A stretch of 64,000 nt of DNA. It comes from Halospeciosus flavus. Its GTDB lineage: Archaea; Halobacteriota; Halobacteria; Halobacteriales; Halobacteriaceae. The stretch's first letter is position 1; each line of letters opens with the position of its first letter. The DNA is taken from assembly GCF_029814175.1 (NCBI RefSeq), contig NZ_CP122313.1:1-64000 (forward strand), read 5' to 3'. The notes beneath the pieces are model-generated. The model saw nothing but the letters and a program-made list of their open reading frames with translations. It made no database searches and was not told the DNA's origin. Positions 16,289 through 25,727 of the stretch are shown piece by piece. A program made the translations under genes and the position numbers.

Positions 16289-16770
16289 CCTGTTACATAT
16301 ATCTGTGTCAGACAATCGGGCCAGCAATCTGTAACAGTGGTCTGTATCAGATGTCTGTAATAGACGTAATTTATGATATAGTGCGTCTGAGCGGCTCATA
16401 TGAACGCATTTCCCGAATATTGGAAATTAACCTCCCCGTCTGGAATTGTTGGCTGTAATGGTTGTCTGTAATTTGTGCCTGGGGTCTATTGCTGTAATCT
16501 GGCACGCAATCGCGGGACGAGCTGGCTGATACAGATATTTAATACAGATAGCTGTTACAGATGTCTGTAACAGCCAGTAGTTACAGGTGTCCGGTACGAA
16601 CATTCGGTGCCAATAGCCAGCTGGATTATCTGTGCGGGGCAAGACGGGACAGACGCCTGTTACAGAAATTCGGTACAGGCGCCCGTCTGTAACTTCACGC
16701 GCACGAGGTCAGGGCTGCACGGTGGATAGAGGCGGGATGTAGAAACACCTACAGACGCCTGTAACAGACA
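16289..16770. repeat. Array of CTGTNACAG dyads: candidate partition centromere/operator
   Basis: About 15 copies of a degenerate palindrome lie upstream of parA: CTGTTACA 16290, TCTGTAACAG 16328, TCTGTATCAG 16341, TCTGTAATAG 16354, GCTGTAAT 16452, TCTGTAAT 16464, GCTGTAAT 16491, CTGATACAG 16526, CTGTTACAG 16552, TCTGTAACAG 16564, GTTACAG 16580, CTGTTACAG 16658, TCTGTAAC 16686, CTGTAACAG 16759 and others. Spacing is irregular, unlike a CRISPR. No gene is visible from 16269 to 17226. Confidence 0.75.
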
Positions 16771-17095
16771 ACGTATTCTGGATTGGTTCTGAAGATGTGG
16801 ATCGGTCTGCTCAACTCTCGAGAGTTCTAATGCCAAGCAGGGGTTCAACGCTGGCGGTCGAGAGTCAGTTTCGAGGGCGAGGCTTCTGTAGCCGCTCTTC
16901 GTCCATCTCCAGTGGGAAAACGCCGGAATAGGCTGTTGTAGCCGCTCAAGAACAGTTTTCTCGGGATTTCGCCGTATCTGACGCTACCCAATTTTAATAT
17001 AGCGGCATATGATTTATAATTTGCTTAGATCGCCTAATGTGCGGATAGGGGCGGAGAAACCGCCGAAATAGCGGGATTCTATTGTTCATCCTGTT

Positions 17096-17123
17096 GGTCG
17101 TGATTATGCCCGTAATCACGACC
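17096..17123. promoter_or_regulatory. Perfect 11-bp inverted repeat before the integrase gene
   Basis: GGTCGTGATTA and TAATCACGACC flank TGCCCG, about 120 bp before the recombinase start. It could be an operator, a recombinase binding site or a hairpin terminator; nothing further separates these. The AT-rich stretch just upstream (16990-17040) is unusual for this GC-rich region. Confidence 0.5.
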
Positions 17124-17241
17124 ACATTGAAGTACCCTGCCGCCGTCGGTGAAGCACGAATGCTGCAACCGCCTCACGACGGCGCTTCCCCCGGGGTAGA
17201 GACACCGAGACCGGGCCCGCAGGACGGTGGAGGGCCGGTGG

Positions 17242-18541
17242 ATGTCTGATCGAGCGCTTTCGACGCCGCTCGACGATAGCTTCGAACGCTATCTTCAGGA
17301 CAAGGGGAAAGGCCGCGGCGGCGACGGCGGGAACTACCGACGTAACGCTGCACGCGAACTCGAGCGGTTCGCCGAGTGGGCCGCCGGCGACCGCGGCGCC
17401 GACGACTGGACCGGGATCGTTCCCGACGATGTCGACCGGGAGCCGACCTTCGACGATCTTGATGAACGAGTGTTCCGGGAGTACGCCCGACATCTCGGCG
17501 GCGATCGGGGACTCAAGCAGAACACGGTACAAACCTATTACCGCTATATCTCTGCGTGGTGCGGGTGGTGTGTCAACGAGGGATATCTCGAGGCGCATTA
17601 CGCGCAGCGGGCGAGTGCGATGGCGCCGCTGCCGGAGGACGACGGCCGCAAGCCCGGCGACCAGCAGGCCTGGACGTCCGAACAGCGCCACGCCCTCACC
17701 CGTCACGTCGACGAACGGGCCCGCGACGCCGTCGAGGCGTACACGACACTCCCAGAGGATACTGACCCCCTCGACAAGCAGCGAGCACGTTACGCGGCGC
17801 TGAAGGCGGCTCGTGACCGGGCGCTGGTGTTCGTCCTCGCGTACACCGCCGTCCGCGTTGGCGAACTCCTCCGCGATCCGAACGACCCGCGCCGGCGCGG
17901 CGTTCGCTGGGAGGACCTCTCCCTCGACGACGGAAGTATGGACGTCTACCGGAAGAAACAGCAGTGGGACGCCGCGAGTCTCCCCGATCCAGTGATTTCC
18001 CCGCTGCGAAGCTATCGCCAGCTGATGGACCCGCCGACGGAGCGGTGGCCGGTGTTTCCGACGTTCGACCAACGGACGCTCGCAGAGCTCGTCCGGGATG
18101 ATCTCACCGACCGAGGGGAACGCCCAGAGGCAATAACTGAGCGGCGTGATGAGTACGCTCGCGACCTGCTGCTGGTGCTCGATGAGGACATTCGGCCGCC
18201 GTCAATCACGACGGGCGGCGCACGGTCGATTCTTCGACGGCTCTCGGAGGCCGCCGAGATCGAGATCGCCCATCCGAAACACGAGTATCTGGCCCCGCAC
18301 GGTGGTCGCCGAGGGATGGGGGGTACTTGTCCGCGCGTTTGGGTACACGGTGGCGGCCCGGTATCTCGATAATTCCGAAGAGATGGTTCGAGAGCGGTAC
18401 TCACATATTGAGGCCGGGGAATTGGGGGATGTCGCTACAGAAGCTCAGAACAAATCGACCACGTTGGAAGTAGATCCCATACGGAGTGATAATATCCATC
18501 AGAGTTTGGGCAAACGAGATATCACGATGTTCGGCAACTAA
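17242..18541 (+). pseudogene. Tyrosine recombinase (XerC/D-type integrase), frameshifted
   Basis: From MSDRALSTPLDDSFE at 17242 (a GTG at 17227 would add five residues) the protein has a SAM-like core-binding domain with NTVQTYYRYISAWCGWC, then a catalytic domain with the first Arg in AYTAVRVGELL, a Lys-containing beta strand (YRKKQQW), and HGGRRGMG as the His-x-x-Arg box. The frame breaks in a run of six G at about 18316-18324. The rest, VLVRAFGYTVAARYLDN then ERYSHIE with the nucleophilic Tyr, lies in another frame ending 18541. All catalytic residues exist over the two frames. It probably integrates a plasmid or island; no att repeat was found. Confidence 0.82.
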
Positions 18542-18619
18542 GGCTCTACTCGAATCGTACATTCCCACCCATTTCGTGTTGAACGAAATTGTGCGCCTTA
18601 CGCTCCCTGACGAGGGAGA

Positions 18620-19075
18620 TCAGTCGTCTTGATATTCCTTTTCGAAGCCCCGAAATTCGGTTCGGTGGGCTTCCTCATCGGCGAGAATTGCCACGGCGAG
18701 ATCTTCGGTGACCGGATCGTCAGCGTCCTCAGCAGCATCGATGATCGACCGATATGTCTCGATAGCGTCCTCTTCAGCGTCGAGGACACCTCGGATTACC
18801 GAAAGCACGTCGGTCGAATCCTCGGGTGGTTGCAGCGAGTCCTGCCGAGCGGTAAACTCTGCCGAGCTGGGCGGTCGGGCATCCAGCTGCTTGAGACGGT
18901 TCCCAAGTTGCTGGGCGTGGGTCAGTTCCTCTTGGATGTCTTGCTGGAGACTCTGCTTGATCTCTTCGGCACGAACTCCGTCCAGAACGATCGCGTTCGT
19001 CTGGTAGTTCATCACGGTCTCCATCTCGTCGCCGTAGGCCTTCTGAAGCAGGTCGATGACGCGGTCTGAGGTCAT
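18620..19075 (-). CDS. Ferritin-like domain protein
   Basis: Start at 19075 (MTSDRVIDLLQKAYGDEMET). Four-helix-bundle iron ligands are visible: DEMETVMNYQT, EEIKQSLQQDIQEELTHAQQ with E...ExxH, AEEDAIETYRSII and ILADEEAHRTEF with ExxH. At 151 aa it fits a bacterioferritin/DPS-like family. It may store iron or detoxify peroxide. It stands alone, convergent with the integrase; the gap 19076-19419 holds no gene I can support. Confidence 0.78.
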   Translation of the reverse strand: MTSDRVIDLLQKAYGDEMETVMNYQTNAIVLDGVRAEEIKQSLQQDIQEELTHAQQLGNRLKQLDARPPSSAEFTARQDSLQPPEDSTDVLSVIRGVLDAEEDAIETYRSIIDAAEDADDPVTEDLAVAILADEEAHRTEFRGFEKEYQDD

Positions 19076-19419
19076 ACAAGTTACACTACCATCCATGCGC
19101 CGATATATCCACCGCCGCACCTGTTCGCTCCAACCGTGCTTGATGAGTACGTAACCATAGATTGCGTCCTCTTCGACCAGGTTGCCCCTTTCAGTAGTCG
19201 AGGTACAATATGTCGCAGACGGTATTCGAGAGGTAGATTATCGAGTATCGGGACGCATACCTGCAACCTCGGCTGTGTGTTCTGATTGGGCTGCGGATGA
19301 AGAAGAGACCATCGCACAGCTAAACGACATTCGGAAGAACAACACGAGAAAACCCTGCCGGCCAAGAGCGTAATCCGTGACCGACTGGAAACCGTTGACG
19401 TCGAGTGATACTGCCGGAC

Positions 19420-19588
19420 TCAGTCCCCTTTGAGCCAAGCACGGCGAAAACGTGCGACTTCTTTTGGAGTGATATCGTCACGCTCGATAGCCACCTCGAT
19501 ATCCGCGGCAGTGACTGCACCTCGCTCGAGCACACGCTGGAAGATATCCTCGACGACAGTGGCCGTCTCGTCTCCACCGACCGATCAT
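19420..19588 (-). pseudogene. Small hypothetical protein, frameshifted near its start
   Basis: A compact helical protein reads ATVVEDIFQRVLERGAVTAA then DIEVAIERDDITPKEVARFR and stops at 19420. Its frame has no start, but ATG 19588 (MIG) overlaps the preceding stop as ATGA and differs by one inserted base within the next four codons. The product would be about 55 aa. It sits at the end of a decayed exporter gene and I do not recognise the family. Confidence 0.35.
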
Positions 19589-20790
19589 CGGCAGTCACTG
19601 CTTTCGGTGGTCCTCTCAAACCTGACTACATCGCCATCCGCTGCTTCCGATGGTAGCTCGACCGTGTCGATCCCCTTCTCCGCCGTGTATATCCCGGGTG
19701 CGATCGGATCGGGGAGGTCTTTCACTCAGTCGTCGGGATCCTCTGCGAGGAAATCCGACTGCCCGAAGCTCGCGTCGATACCTGTCGCCCCGTACGCACC
19801 CGTCGCGCTGACGAGGAGCGCGACGGCGATGACGACGTAGGGCGCCTTCGTCGCGAGCGTTGCCCCCGTATCCAGGACGCGACTGACCGGCCCGCCACCC
19901 GTTCCGACGGCTGGTTTCAGGCGGTCGATCTCCCGGCGTTCGATGACCCCTTCGAGTTCGACTTTCAGCGCCGGAACGAGCAGCGTAGCCACGATGCCGA
20001 TAGCGCTGACGACGCCGAGTTCGCTGAACACCCCGAGAGCGCTCGTAAGGTTCGAGAGGAAGCCGATGACGGTCGTCGTGGTGATGTAGACGAGTGCGCC
20101 GCCGGCGCTCCCGAGTGCGACAGTCATCGCGCGACTGGGCGACGTCTCGCTCGACTCTCGAGCCTCCCGGTAGCGCATCACGACGTGGAGCCCGTAGTCG
20201 ATGGAGAGCCCGATCAGTAGGACGAGGACAACGATGAACGGCTGGCTGAACGCGATGTCGAACCACCCGATCGCACTGAACGTCCACACGAGTACGGGCG
20301 CGAACGCTATCGTTGGGGTTGCTTTCGAGCGAATCGAGCGCTTCCGCCAGGCTCGTCTCCGTCCTCGCTAGTTCACGTTCGCGGGTCTGTAGCTCGGCAG
20401 CCCGGTCTTCCCGGATCGAGGTTGTCGCGACGAGGTTCGCGACGCTCCGGGTGGAGTCGTTCTCGACGAGGGTCTCGTTGACTGTTTCGTTGGTCTGGAG
20501 CGCCCGTTCGTACTCGAGAATGGTGACGTGGGTCTCCTTCTCGAGGATCTTCTCGTCCCGCACGATGGCCTTTGCAGAGGTCATGCCCGTCGCCCCGCTC
20601 GAGAAGTTGGCGTCGATGTAATCAAGCTCGTCGGTTTCGTCGGCGTCGGTCTGGAACTGGTCGAGGGAGGTCGATCGGTCGACCATCGGCACTCCGGCGG
20701 AGTATTCCCCGATGACGATGGCACCGATGGCGACCAGCGTCCCCAGTGTCTTGATACCGAAGGTTCGGTTTCCAGCACAAGAGGGACTGC
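19585..20790 (-). pseudogene. Decayed RND/MMPL-family exporter
   Basis: Parts of a haloarchaeal RND permease are in order. There is an N-terminal helix and periplasmic start (MVDRSTSLDQFQTDADETDE), then a shift near 20290-20310 into WTFSAIGWFDIAFSQPFIVV and the diagnostic membrane stretch LIGLSIDYGLHVVMRYREA. Later come STGIDASFGQ-like periplasmic sequence and EDPDD, then a TGA where a Trp is expected. About 200 residues between the first loop and the first membrane block are missing and the second half is gone. Internal deletion, a nonsense codon and frameshift together indicate genuine decay rather than a read error. Confidence 0.75.
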
Positions 20791-20907
20791 CGTGGTCGAT
20801 GAATTGTAGTAGAATTTTGGGCGATTCAAGATTTAGCCTTTTATAGACTACTTGTTCCTGTGAGGGTCACCCACATATTTTTCCTAAATCCGTGACTGGG
20901 TGTTACT

Positions 20908-21276
20908 ATGGCCACTCCGATCACGGATCGAATTAAGGCAATTCGGTCAGAAGTTGGAGAGGAGAACCTACGGGTGATTGCGGAGTATGACAAGAGCGGC
21001 TACGAGTTCCAATATCTTAGCGAAGAGGTTGATGCGAGATATTCGAAAGCGGAATTTGACGAGGTTTTCGATGATTTGCTTTTTGATACGATGCGGTCGG
21101 ACGTGATGGAACGGCGCTTCCATGGCGGAGACTACCAGTGTTCAGTCCTGAGTTTTGAGGAGATGTTCGTCTTTCAGTTCGTTCGCGACGAATTCGACGG
21201 GCTCGTAGTGTCCATCGAGCGGGATTGCACAATCAATCTGGAGTCGTTTATCGAGACTTGCGCCGAACATACCTAA
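20908..21276 (+). CDS. DUF7522-like haloarchaeal protein
   Basis: A 122-aa acidic protein. LRVIAEYDKSGYEFQYLSEE then VDARYSKAEFDEVFDDL resembles the haloarchaeal family with a Y-D-x3-Y-E-x2-Y-L strand pattern, and the second half (FQFVRDEFDGLVVSIERD) forms the expected beta strands. The function of the family is unknown. A distant relative occurs at 30654-31076 next to a thioredoxin. It stands alone between a decayed exporter and a HAD gene. Confidence 0.6.
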   Translation: MATPITDRIKAIRSEVGEENLRVIAEYDKSGYEFQYLSEEVDARYSKAEFDEVFDDLLFDTMRSDVMERRFHGGDYQCSVLSFEEMFVFQFVRDEFDGLVVSIERDCTINLESFIETCAEHT

Positions 21277-21349
21277 CTAGCTTTGTAGAATTCATAATGG
21301 CTAGTGGGCTTTGATGTCGGCCAGTATGCGTAATGGGTAACAAGCTCTT

Positions 21350-22045
21350 TTATCGGTCACGAGGTGCTGGACGTTCAATCCATGGTAGTGATAGAAGCTC
21401 ACGGATTGACTCGATACGATATGTTGGCGTGTATTCTTTATGTCTGTCTGTCTCGGAGACCAAGACGGAGGCAATTCCGGCAGCAGTTGCACCTGCGATA
21501 TCTGTTTCTGGTGAGTCCCCGACATGCACCGTAGCCGTCGAAGTAACATTGAGTGATCGAAGGGCTCGGTCAAACGGTTCTGGGTCTGGTTTCGGGGAAA
21601 TGTCGTGTCCCGCGATGATCGTTTCATCAACCCACTGGGTAAGGTTTACGGCGTTGATCTTTTGCTGTTGGGCATCCGGGGCTCCGTTTGTTACGATTGC
21701 GAGTCGATATGCGTGACTGAGTTCGTCCAACACGTCCGAAACACCGGGTAGTAACTCAACCCGGGTCTGATCACGCTCTTCGTTGAATGCGTTCGCAACA
21801 GCTCGGCCACGCTGTCGATCATATCCATTTGCCGCAGCGAGCGCCGCGAAACAGTCGGATCGAAGTTCCTCCATTGAGGCACACTTCTCCGCGAACTCGT
21901 CATACCGTGCATAGTAGTCCTCAACCGAGAATAATGAGTTACAGCCAACGGCGTCAAATGCCTCCTCTAATACCTCTCCTGGCGATCTCTTGTACTGCAC
22001 TAATGTCCCATCGAGATCAAAGAGAACTGCCTCAAGTTGCGTCAT
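21350..22045 (-). CDS. HAD-superfamily hydrolase
   Basis: The 231-aa product has all four HAD motifs: FDLDGTL (nucleophile Asp), IVTNGAP (motif II), the Lys of DISPKPDPEPF (motif III), and VHVGDSPETDI (motif IV). The helical cap lies between residues 15 and 85, as in phosphoglycolate phosphatase-like and haloacid dehalogenase-like enzymes. Substrate cannot be told from sequence; a small phosphomonoester is most likely. Single gene, frame intact. Confidence 0.85.
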   Translation of the reverse strand: MTQLEAVLFDLDGTLVQYKRSPGEVLEEAFDAVGCNSLFSVEDYYARYDEFAEKCASMEELRSDCFAALAAANGYDRQRGRAVANAFNEERDQTRVELLPGVSDVLDELSHAYRLAIVTNGAPDAQQQKINAVNLTQWVDETIIAGHDISPKPDPEPFDRALRSLNVTSTATVHVGDSPETDIAGATAAGIASVLVSETDRHKEYTPTYRIESIRELLSLPWIERPAPRDR

Positions 22046-22221
22046 ACTGTTGACTAACAGACTGTTCTATTTGAACGCTATTGAATTCCTACTAGCACTT
22101 AAACCGCTACTGATAGGGAAACTGCTGACGTCATCAGCTCGAACGACAGCTCACCAGTACGAAGTCCCTTCCGTACGGAGCTGTCCTGATACCGGTTGAT
22201 GACCGAGTGGGTCAGATCTTA

Positions 22222-23244
22222 TTAGGCTGGCACTGTTGGCCTTTCGTCTGCCTCGTGAACTGTATCCAGGAACTCCTCGGCGTCGAGGGCAGCCATACTC
22301 CCGGTGCCGGCGGACGTGATCGCCTGGCGGTACCGGGGGTCGGCGACGTCGCCGGCAGCGAACACGCCATCGACGCTCGTCCGGGCCGTCAGTCGGCCGA
22401 CATCGTCTGCCTGCGTGAAGATGTAGCCGCTTTCGTCTCGTTCGACGGCAGTCTCATCCAGGAACCGCGTGTTCGGCGTGTGGCCCACCGCGTAGAACAC
22501 GCCGCCAACATCGACGGTCTCCCGCTCGACGTCGACCCCGGACTCGGCCTTCTCCGTGGGGTAGCCATCGGGGTGGGAGACGAGCGTGGCACCGGTGACG
22601 CCCTTCTCCTGGGAGCCGTGGATGGCTTCGAGTTCCGTGTTCCACCGGAACTGGACGTCGTCGTGGTCGCGAGCACGGTCGGCCATGATCTCGGACGCAC
22701 GCAGTTCCTCGCGGCGGTGGACGACCGTCACGGAATCGGCGAACTTCGCGAGGAACAACGCCTCCTCCATCGCGCTGTCGCCGCCACCAATGACGAGCAC
22801 GTCGTCGCCGCGGTGGAACGCGCCGTCACAGGTCGCACACGTCGAGAGTCCATACCCCATGAGCTCGTCCTCGTTCTCGGCGCCGACCCAGCGCGCGCTC
22901 GCACCGGTCGCGACGATCAGCGCGCGCGTGTGAATCGTGTCGCCGGTCGACAGCGATAGCTCGAACGGCCTGCCGTCGAGGGCCGCGTCCTCGATGCGAC
23001 CGTGTTCGAACTGAGCGCCGAACTGCTCAGCCTGCTCTTTACCGCGCTGGACGAGTTCCATGCCGCCGACGCCGTCGGGAAAGCCGAGGTAGTTCTCGAC
23101 GTCGGTCGTCAGCGTGAGCTGGCCGCCCGGCTCGTCGCCCTCGAGGACGAGGGGGTCGAGGTCGGCGCGGGCCGCGTAGACCGCTGCCGAGAGGCCGGCG
23201 ATTCCCGAGCCGGCGATGACGAGGTCGTGTACGTCCGTGCTCAT
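22222..23244 (-). CDS. trxB: Thioredoxin reductase (TrxB-type)
   Basis: A 340-aa flavoprotein that passes electrons to thioredoxin. GSGIAGLSAAVYAAR binds FAD, EGDEPGGQLTLTTDVENYLG is typical of the family, the redox pair is STCATCDGAF, VIGGGDSAMEEALFLA binds the pyridine nucleotide, and the C-terminal GVFAAGDVADPRYRQ is the second FAD contact. It begins on the base after the thioredoxin stop codon, so trxA-trxB is a tightly coupled pair, giving a complete reductase module. It anchors the thiol-redox block that extends to 33 kb. Confidence 0.93.
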   Translation of the reverse strand: MSTDVHDLVIAGSGIAGLSAAVYAARADLDPLVLEGDEPGGQLTLTTDVENYLGFPDGVGGMELVQRGKEQAEQFGAQFEHGRIEDAALDGRPFELSLSTGDTIHTRALIVATGASARWVGAENEDELMGYGLSTCATCDGAFHRGDDVLVIGGGDSAMEEALFLAKFADSVTVVHRREELRASEIMADRARDHDDVQFRWNTELEAIHGSQEKGVTGATLVSHPDGYPTEKAESGVDVERETVDVGGVFYAVGHTPNTRFLDETAVERDESGYIFTQADDVGRLTARTSVDGVFAAGDVADPRYRQAITSAGTGSMAALDAEEFLDTVHEADERPTVPA

Positions 23245-23607
23245 CTAGTTCGTGTAGGAGTCGACGAGCGTTCGGAGCTGGTCTTCGCCCTGGAGGCCGA
23301 CGATCTCCTCGACCTGCTCGCCGTCGGCGAACAGGACGAGCGTCGGGACGCCGCGGACGCCGTAGGCGCTTGCGAGTTGCTGGTTCGCGTCGACGTCGAC
23401 CTTCGCGACCGTCGCGGCGGTCTCGGCGGCGATAGTCTCGACGGTCGGCTCGAGCATCTGGCAGGGGCCACACCAGTCGGCGTAGAAGTCCGTCAGGACG
23501 ACGTTGTGCTCACTGACGAGGGCATCGAGGTCGTCGGCGCTATCGACGTGGATCGGTTCGTTCGCAGGAGTGCTGCCTGCGTCGGTTGCAGTATCGGTTG
23601 CCATCAC
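23245..23607 (-). CDS. trxA: Thioredoxin
   Basis: A 120-aa thioredoxin with DFYADWCGPCQMLEPTVETI as the active-site strand-helix and the cis-Pro region RGVPTLVLF. A short acidic N-terminal extension precedes the fold. The gene abuts trxB, so it is probably that reductase's direct substrate. An ACAATACT-like element lies 44 bp upstream, also present before other redox and sulfur genes here. Confidence 0.93.
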   Translation of the reverse strand: MMATDTATDAGSTPANEPIHVDSADDLDALVSEHNVVLTDFYADWCGPCQMLEPTVETIAAETAATVAKVDVDANQQLASAYGVRGVPTLVLFADGEQVEEIVGLQGEDQLRTLVDSYTN

Positions 23608-23650
23608 CTGTCCCTACGGACTGCCGACCATTAAGTCTTGCTCAATTTCC

Positions 23651-23660
23651 ACAATACTCC
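23651..23660 (-). promoter_or_regulatory. ACAATACT-type element upstream of trxA
   Basis: ACAATACTCC on the plus strand (sense GGAGTATTGT), ending 44 bp before the trxA start. It matches 8 of 10 positions of the ACAATACTGT seen at 31549, 37634 and 38847, at nearly the same distance from the start. Confidence 0.4.
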
Positions 23661-23821
23661 ACACAATTCAAAGAGCAGTCTGGGGGCCACGAAGCAAGCA
23701 TGGCATAAAAACCGGTGTAACACCAACGTAAGCGCAGAACGCGTCCTGCCGCGACTCATACTCGCCCCCACAATTGTAAAAACAGTGTACGTATGGGCGG
23801 ACAACCCATCGCACTTCGACG

Positions 23822-24940
23822 TCAGTTCCACTCCGATTCGAGCGCGTCGAGCAATCCGTCGACCTCCTCCCGAGTGTTGACTGCATGGACGGATACCCGG
23901 ATCGCGTTCGGGCTCGGGAGCGAGCGCACGACGAATCCCGCTGTCGCCAGTCGTTCGACCGTCGATTCGGGATCGTCGACGTCGATCGTGATGAGGCCCG
24001 ACTCGGGCGGATTGGGACTGTAGAGCTGACCGTCCGGGATGCCGTCCACGAGCTGTCCGGCCAGGGTCTGGATTCGCTCCGCGATGCGATCGATTCCGAT
24101 CTCGTCGATCGCATCAATCGCCTCAGCAGGGGCGACGTGGGGAGCGGGGTTCGACGAGCCGACCTCGAATCGTCGGGCACCGACCGCGAACTCGTAGGGG
24201 TCCGCCGTCGGTGTCTCAACGCTCCGGTAGCCGACCGTGTTGGGCGTGAGCGATTCAGCGACGTCGCCGTCGACGTAGAGGAAGCCACCGCCCCAGAGCC
24301 CCAAGAGCCACTTGTGGCCGGCTGCTGCGACCGCGTCAGCACCCCATTCGTCGACGTCCATTGGGAGCTGTCCCGGCACCTGTACAGCGTCGACGAGCGC
24401 GAACGCACCCGCCTCGTGGGCGATGTCGACGAGGTCGCGGACGGGCAACTGGGTGCCATGTGTCCACGTCACCGCACTGAAGCACGCAAGTCGTGCATCC
24501 TCAACGGCTTCGGCGAAGACGTCGAGATCGATTCGACCGTTTTTGGTCTCGACGACGCGAACGTCGACGCCCTGCTGTTTCAAGCGTTGCCACGGAAGCG
24601 TTCCGGCTGGGTGCTCGAGGTCGGTGCGAACGACGGTGTCGCCGGGCTCCCAGTCGATGGCGTTCGCGATGGCGTTGATGCCCGCGGTGGTGCTCTCCGT
24701 GAGTGCGATTTCGTCGTCGTCCGCACCGACGAAGGTGGCGACGCGCTCCCGTACGCGGTCGTATTCGTCGAATGCCACCTCGTAGGGGTCGTTTCGGGTA
24801 TTCGTCTCGTACTCGTGTGACCGCACGAACTCGTCTGCAGCTTCGACGACGTACCGCGGGCTCGGCCCGTGAGCACCGAAGTTCAGGTAGACGTCGTCGT
24901 GCAGGGCGGGCGTGTCGGCGCGAAGTTCTCTGGGGTTCAT
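23822..24940 (-). CDS. Class V aminotransferase, cysteine desulfurase-like
   Basis: A 372-aa PLP enzyme of the NifS/SufS/isopenicillin epimerase group. The PLP lysine is in AAAGHKWLLGLWGGG, the cofactor Asp in ALVDAVQVPGQ, and ALTESTTAGINAIA binds the phosphate. No obvious catalytic-loop cysteine stands out near residues 320-350 (IDVDDPESTVERLATAG), so desulfurase activity is uncertain; it could be a selenocysteine lyase-like or epimerase-like enzyme. It lies 15 bp after a thioredoxin gene in the same operon. Together with that thioredoxin it could release sulfur from an amino acid and pass it on. Confidence 0.82.
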   Translation of the reverse strand: MNPRELRADTPALHDDVYLNFGAHGPSPRYVVEAADEFVRSHEYETNTRNDPYEVAFDEYDRVRERVATFVGADDDEIALTESTTAGINAIANAIDWEPGDTVVRTDLEHPAGTLPWQRLKQQGVDVRVVETKNGRIDLDVFAEAVEDARLACFSAVTWTHGTQLPVRDLVDIAHEAGAFALVDAVQVPGQLPMDVDEWGADAVAAAGHKWLLGLWGGGFLYVDGDVAESLTPNTVGYRSVETPTADPYEFAVGARRFEVGSSNPAPHVAPAEAIDAIDEIGIDRIAERIQTLAGQLVDGIPDGQLYSPNPPESGLITIDVDDPESTVERLATAGFVVRSLPSPNAIRVSVHAVNTREEVDGLLDALESEWN

Positions 24941-24955
24941 CTCGTTCTCGAGGAG

Positions 24956-25294
24956 TTAGTCGTGATATCGGGCGATCAGGTCGCGGAGTGTCTGTTCGTT
25001 CTGGCCACCTCGAAGCTGTTTCACCGGTTGCCCGTCGGCGAACAGGACGAACGTGGGCGTGCTCTGGGCACCGAACTCGATCGCCGTCTCGAGGTTCGAC
25101 TCGATGTCGATCGTCAGAACCGTCGCGTCGGTGTCTTCCGCGAGTGTTTCGAGAACCGGCTTCATCCGCTTGCAGGTCCCACACCACTCCGTGTAAAACT
25201 CCACGAGAGTGACGCCGCTGTCCTCGACGGCAGTCTCAAGGTCGCCATCGTCGAGTGAACCCACGCTGTCCGTCTTCGCTGTTTGTGTTGCCAT
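24956..25294 (-). CDS. Thioredoxin with WCGTC active site
   Basis: A 112-aa thioredoxin fold: EFYTEWCGTCKRMKPVLETL with WCGTC in place of the usual WCGPC, and AQSTPTFVLF as cis-Pro loop. Replacement of Pro by Thr usually makes the disulfide more oxidising or specialises the partner. It leads an operon with the class V aminotransferase, so a role in sulfur delivery is plausible. ACAATA (25341) lies 47 bp upstream, at the distance seen for the shared redox/sulfur promoter element. Confidence 0.9.
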   Translation of the reverse strand: MATQTAKTDSVGSLDDGDLETAVEDSGVTLVEFYTEWCGTCKRMKPVLETLAEDTDATVLTIDIESNLETAIEFGAQSTPTFVLFADGQPVKQLRGGQNEQTLRDLIARYHD

Positions 25295-25439
25295 TAACAG
25301 ACTCTATGCACTGGATTGTTAATAGTCTTGGGCTTACTATACAATATAGGTCGGGCATGTCTTTCGTCTCAGAGCTATTGAATGAGAGTAAAGCGATGCG
25401 AGGGCCATCCGTGGATGCCACGAGCACACAATTGTCGGG

Positions 25440-25727
25440 TTAGATAGCCTCGTTATTCGAATCAGACATCACCGAACGTAATATTAGCACCATCCCAAAT
25501 GAGACGAGTACTGCCTGTATGAGGGCCGCTGAGAACAGCGACGTTCCCAACACACTGTAGACGAGGCCTTCACAGATAGCTCCGACTCCTATGAATACGA
25601 AGCCGACAGAAACGTAGAGCATCGGATGGCTCTCACTCCGCTTGTATGCGTAGAAGGCGAGGTACGCGACCAGAAGGCTGAGAAACAGCGTAATCAGCTT
25701 GACGACGACGATTGATGGGCTGATCAT
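25440..25727 (-). CDS. DUF7521-like small membrane protein
   Basis: Start at 25727 (MISPSIVVVKLITLFL), overlapping the preceding regulator stop as ATGA; the longer frame is less likely. The 95 residues form three membrane helices with short loops and no signature residues. This pairing with a winged-helix gene is a recurrent haloarchaeal arrangement; the membrane partner may sense or signal to the regulator. Function unknown. Confidence 0.7.
   Translation of the reverse strand: MISPSIVVVKLITLFLSLLVAYLAFYAYKRSESHPMLYVSVGFVFIGVGAICEGLVYSVLGTSLFSAALIQAVLVSFGMVLILRSVMSDSNNEAI

Noticed and set aside
16289..16770. Possible CRISPR array
   Set aside because: Units are about 10 bp, degenerate and irregularly spaced, with no constant spacer length and no cas genes. 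A partition/operator array upstream of parA explains it better.
17116..18072. 318-codon minus-strand frame opposite the integrase
   Set aside because: Antisense to a recognised recombinase, no domain, composition of a shadow frame.
22046..22221. Promoter element of the redox set before the HAD gene
   Set aside because: No ACAATACT match is present at the expected distance; the HAD gene is probably outside the set.
24501..25187. 228-codon Arg-rich minus-strand frame
   Set aside because: Overlaps the NifS-like and thioredoxin genes in another frame; no recognisable fold.
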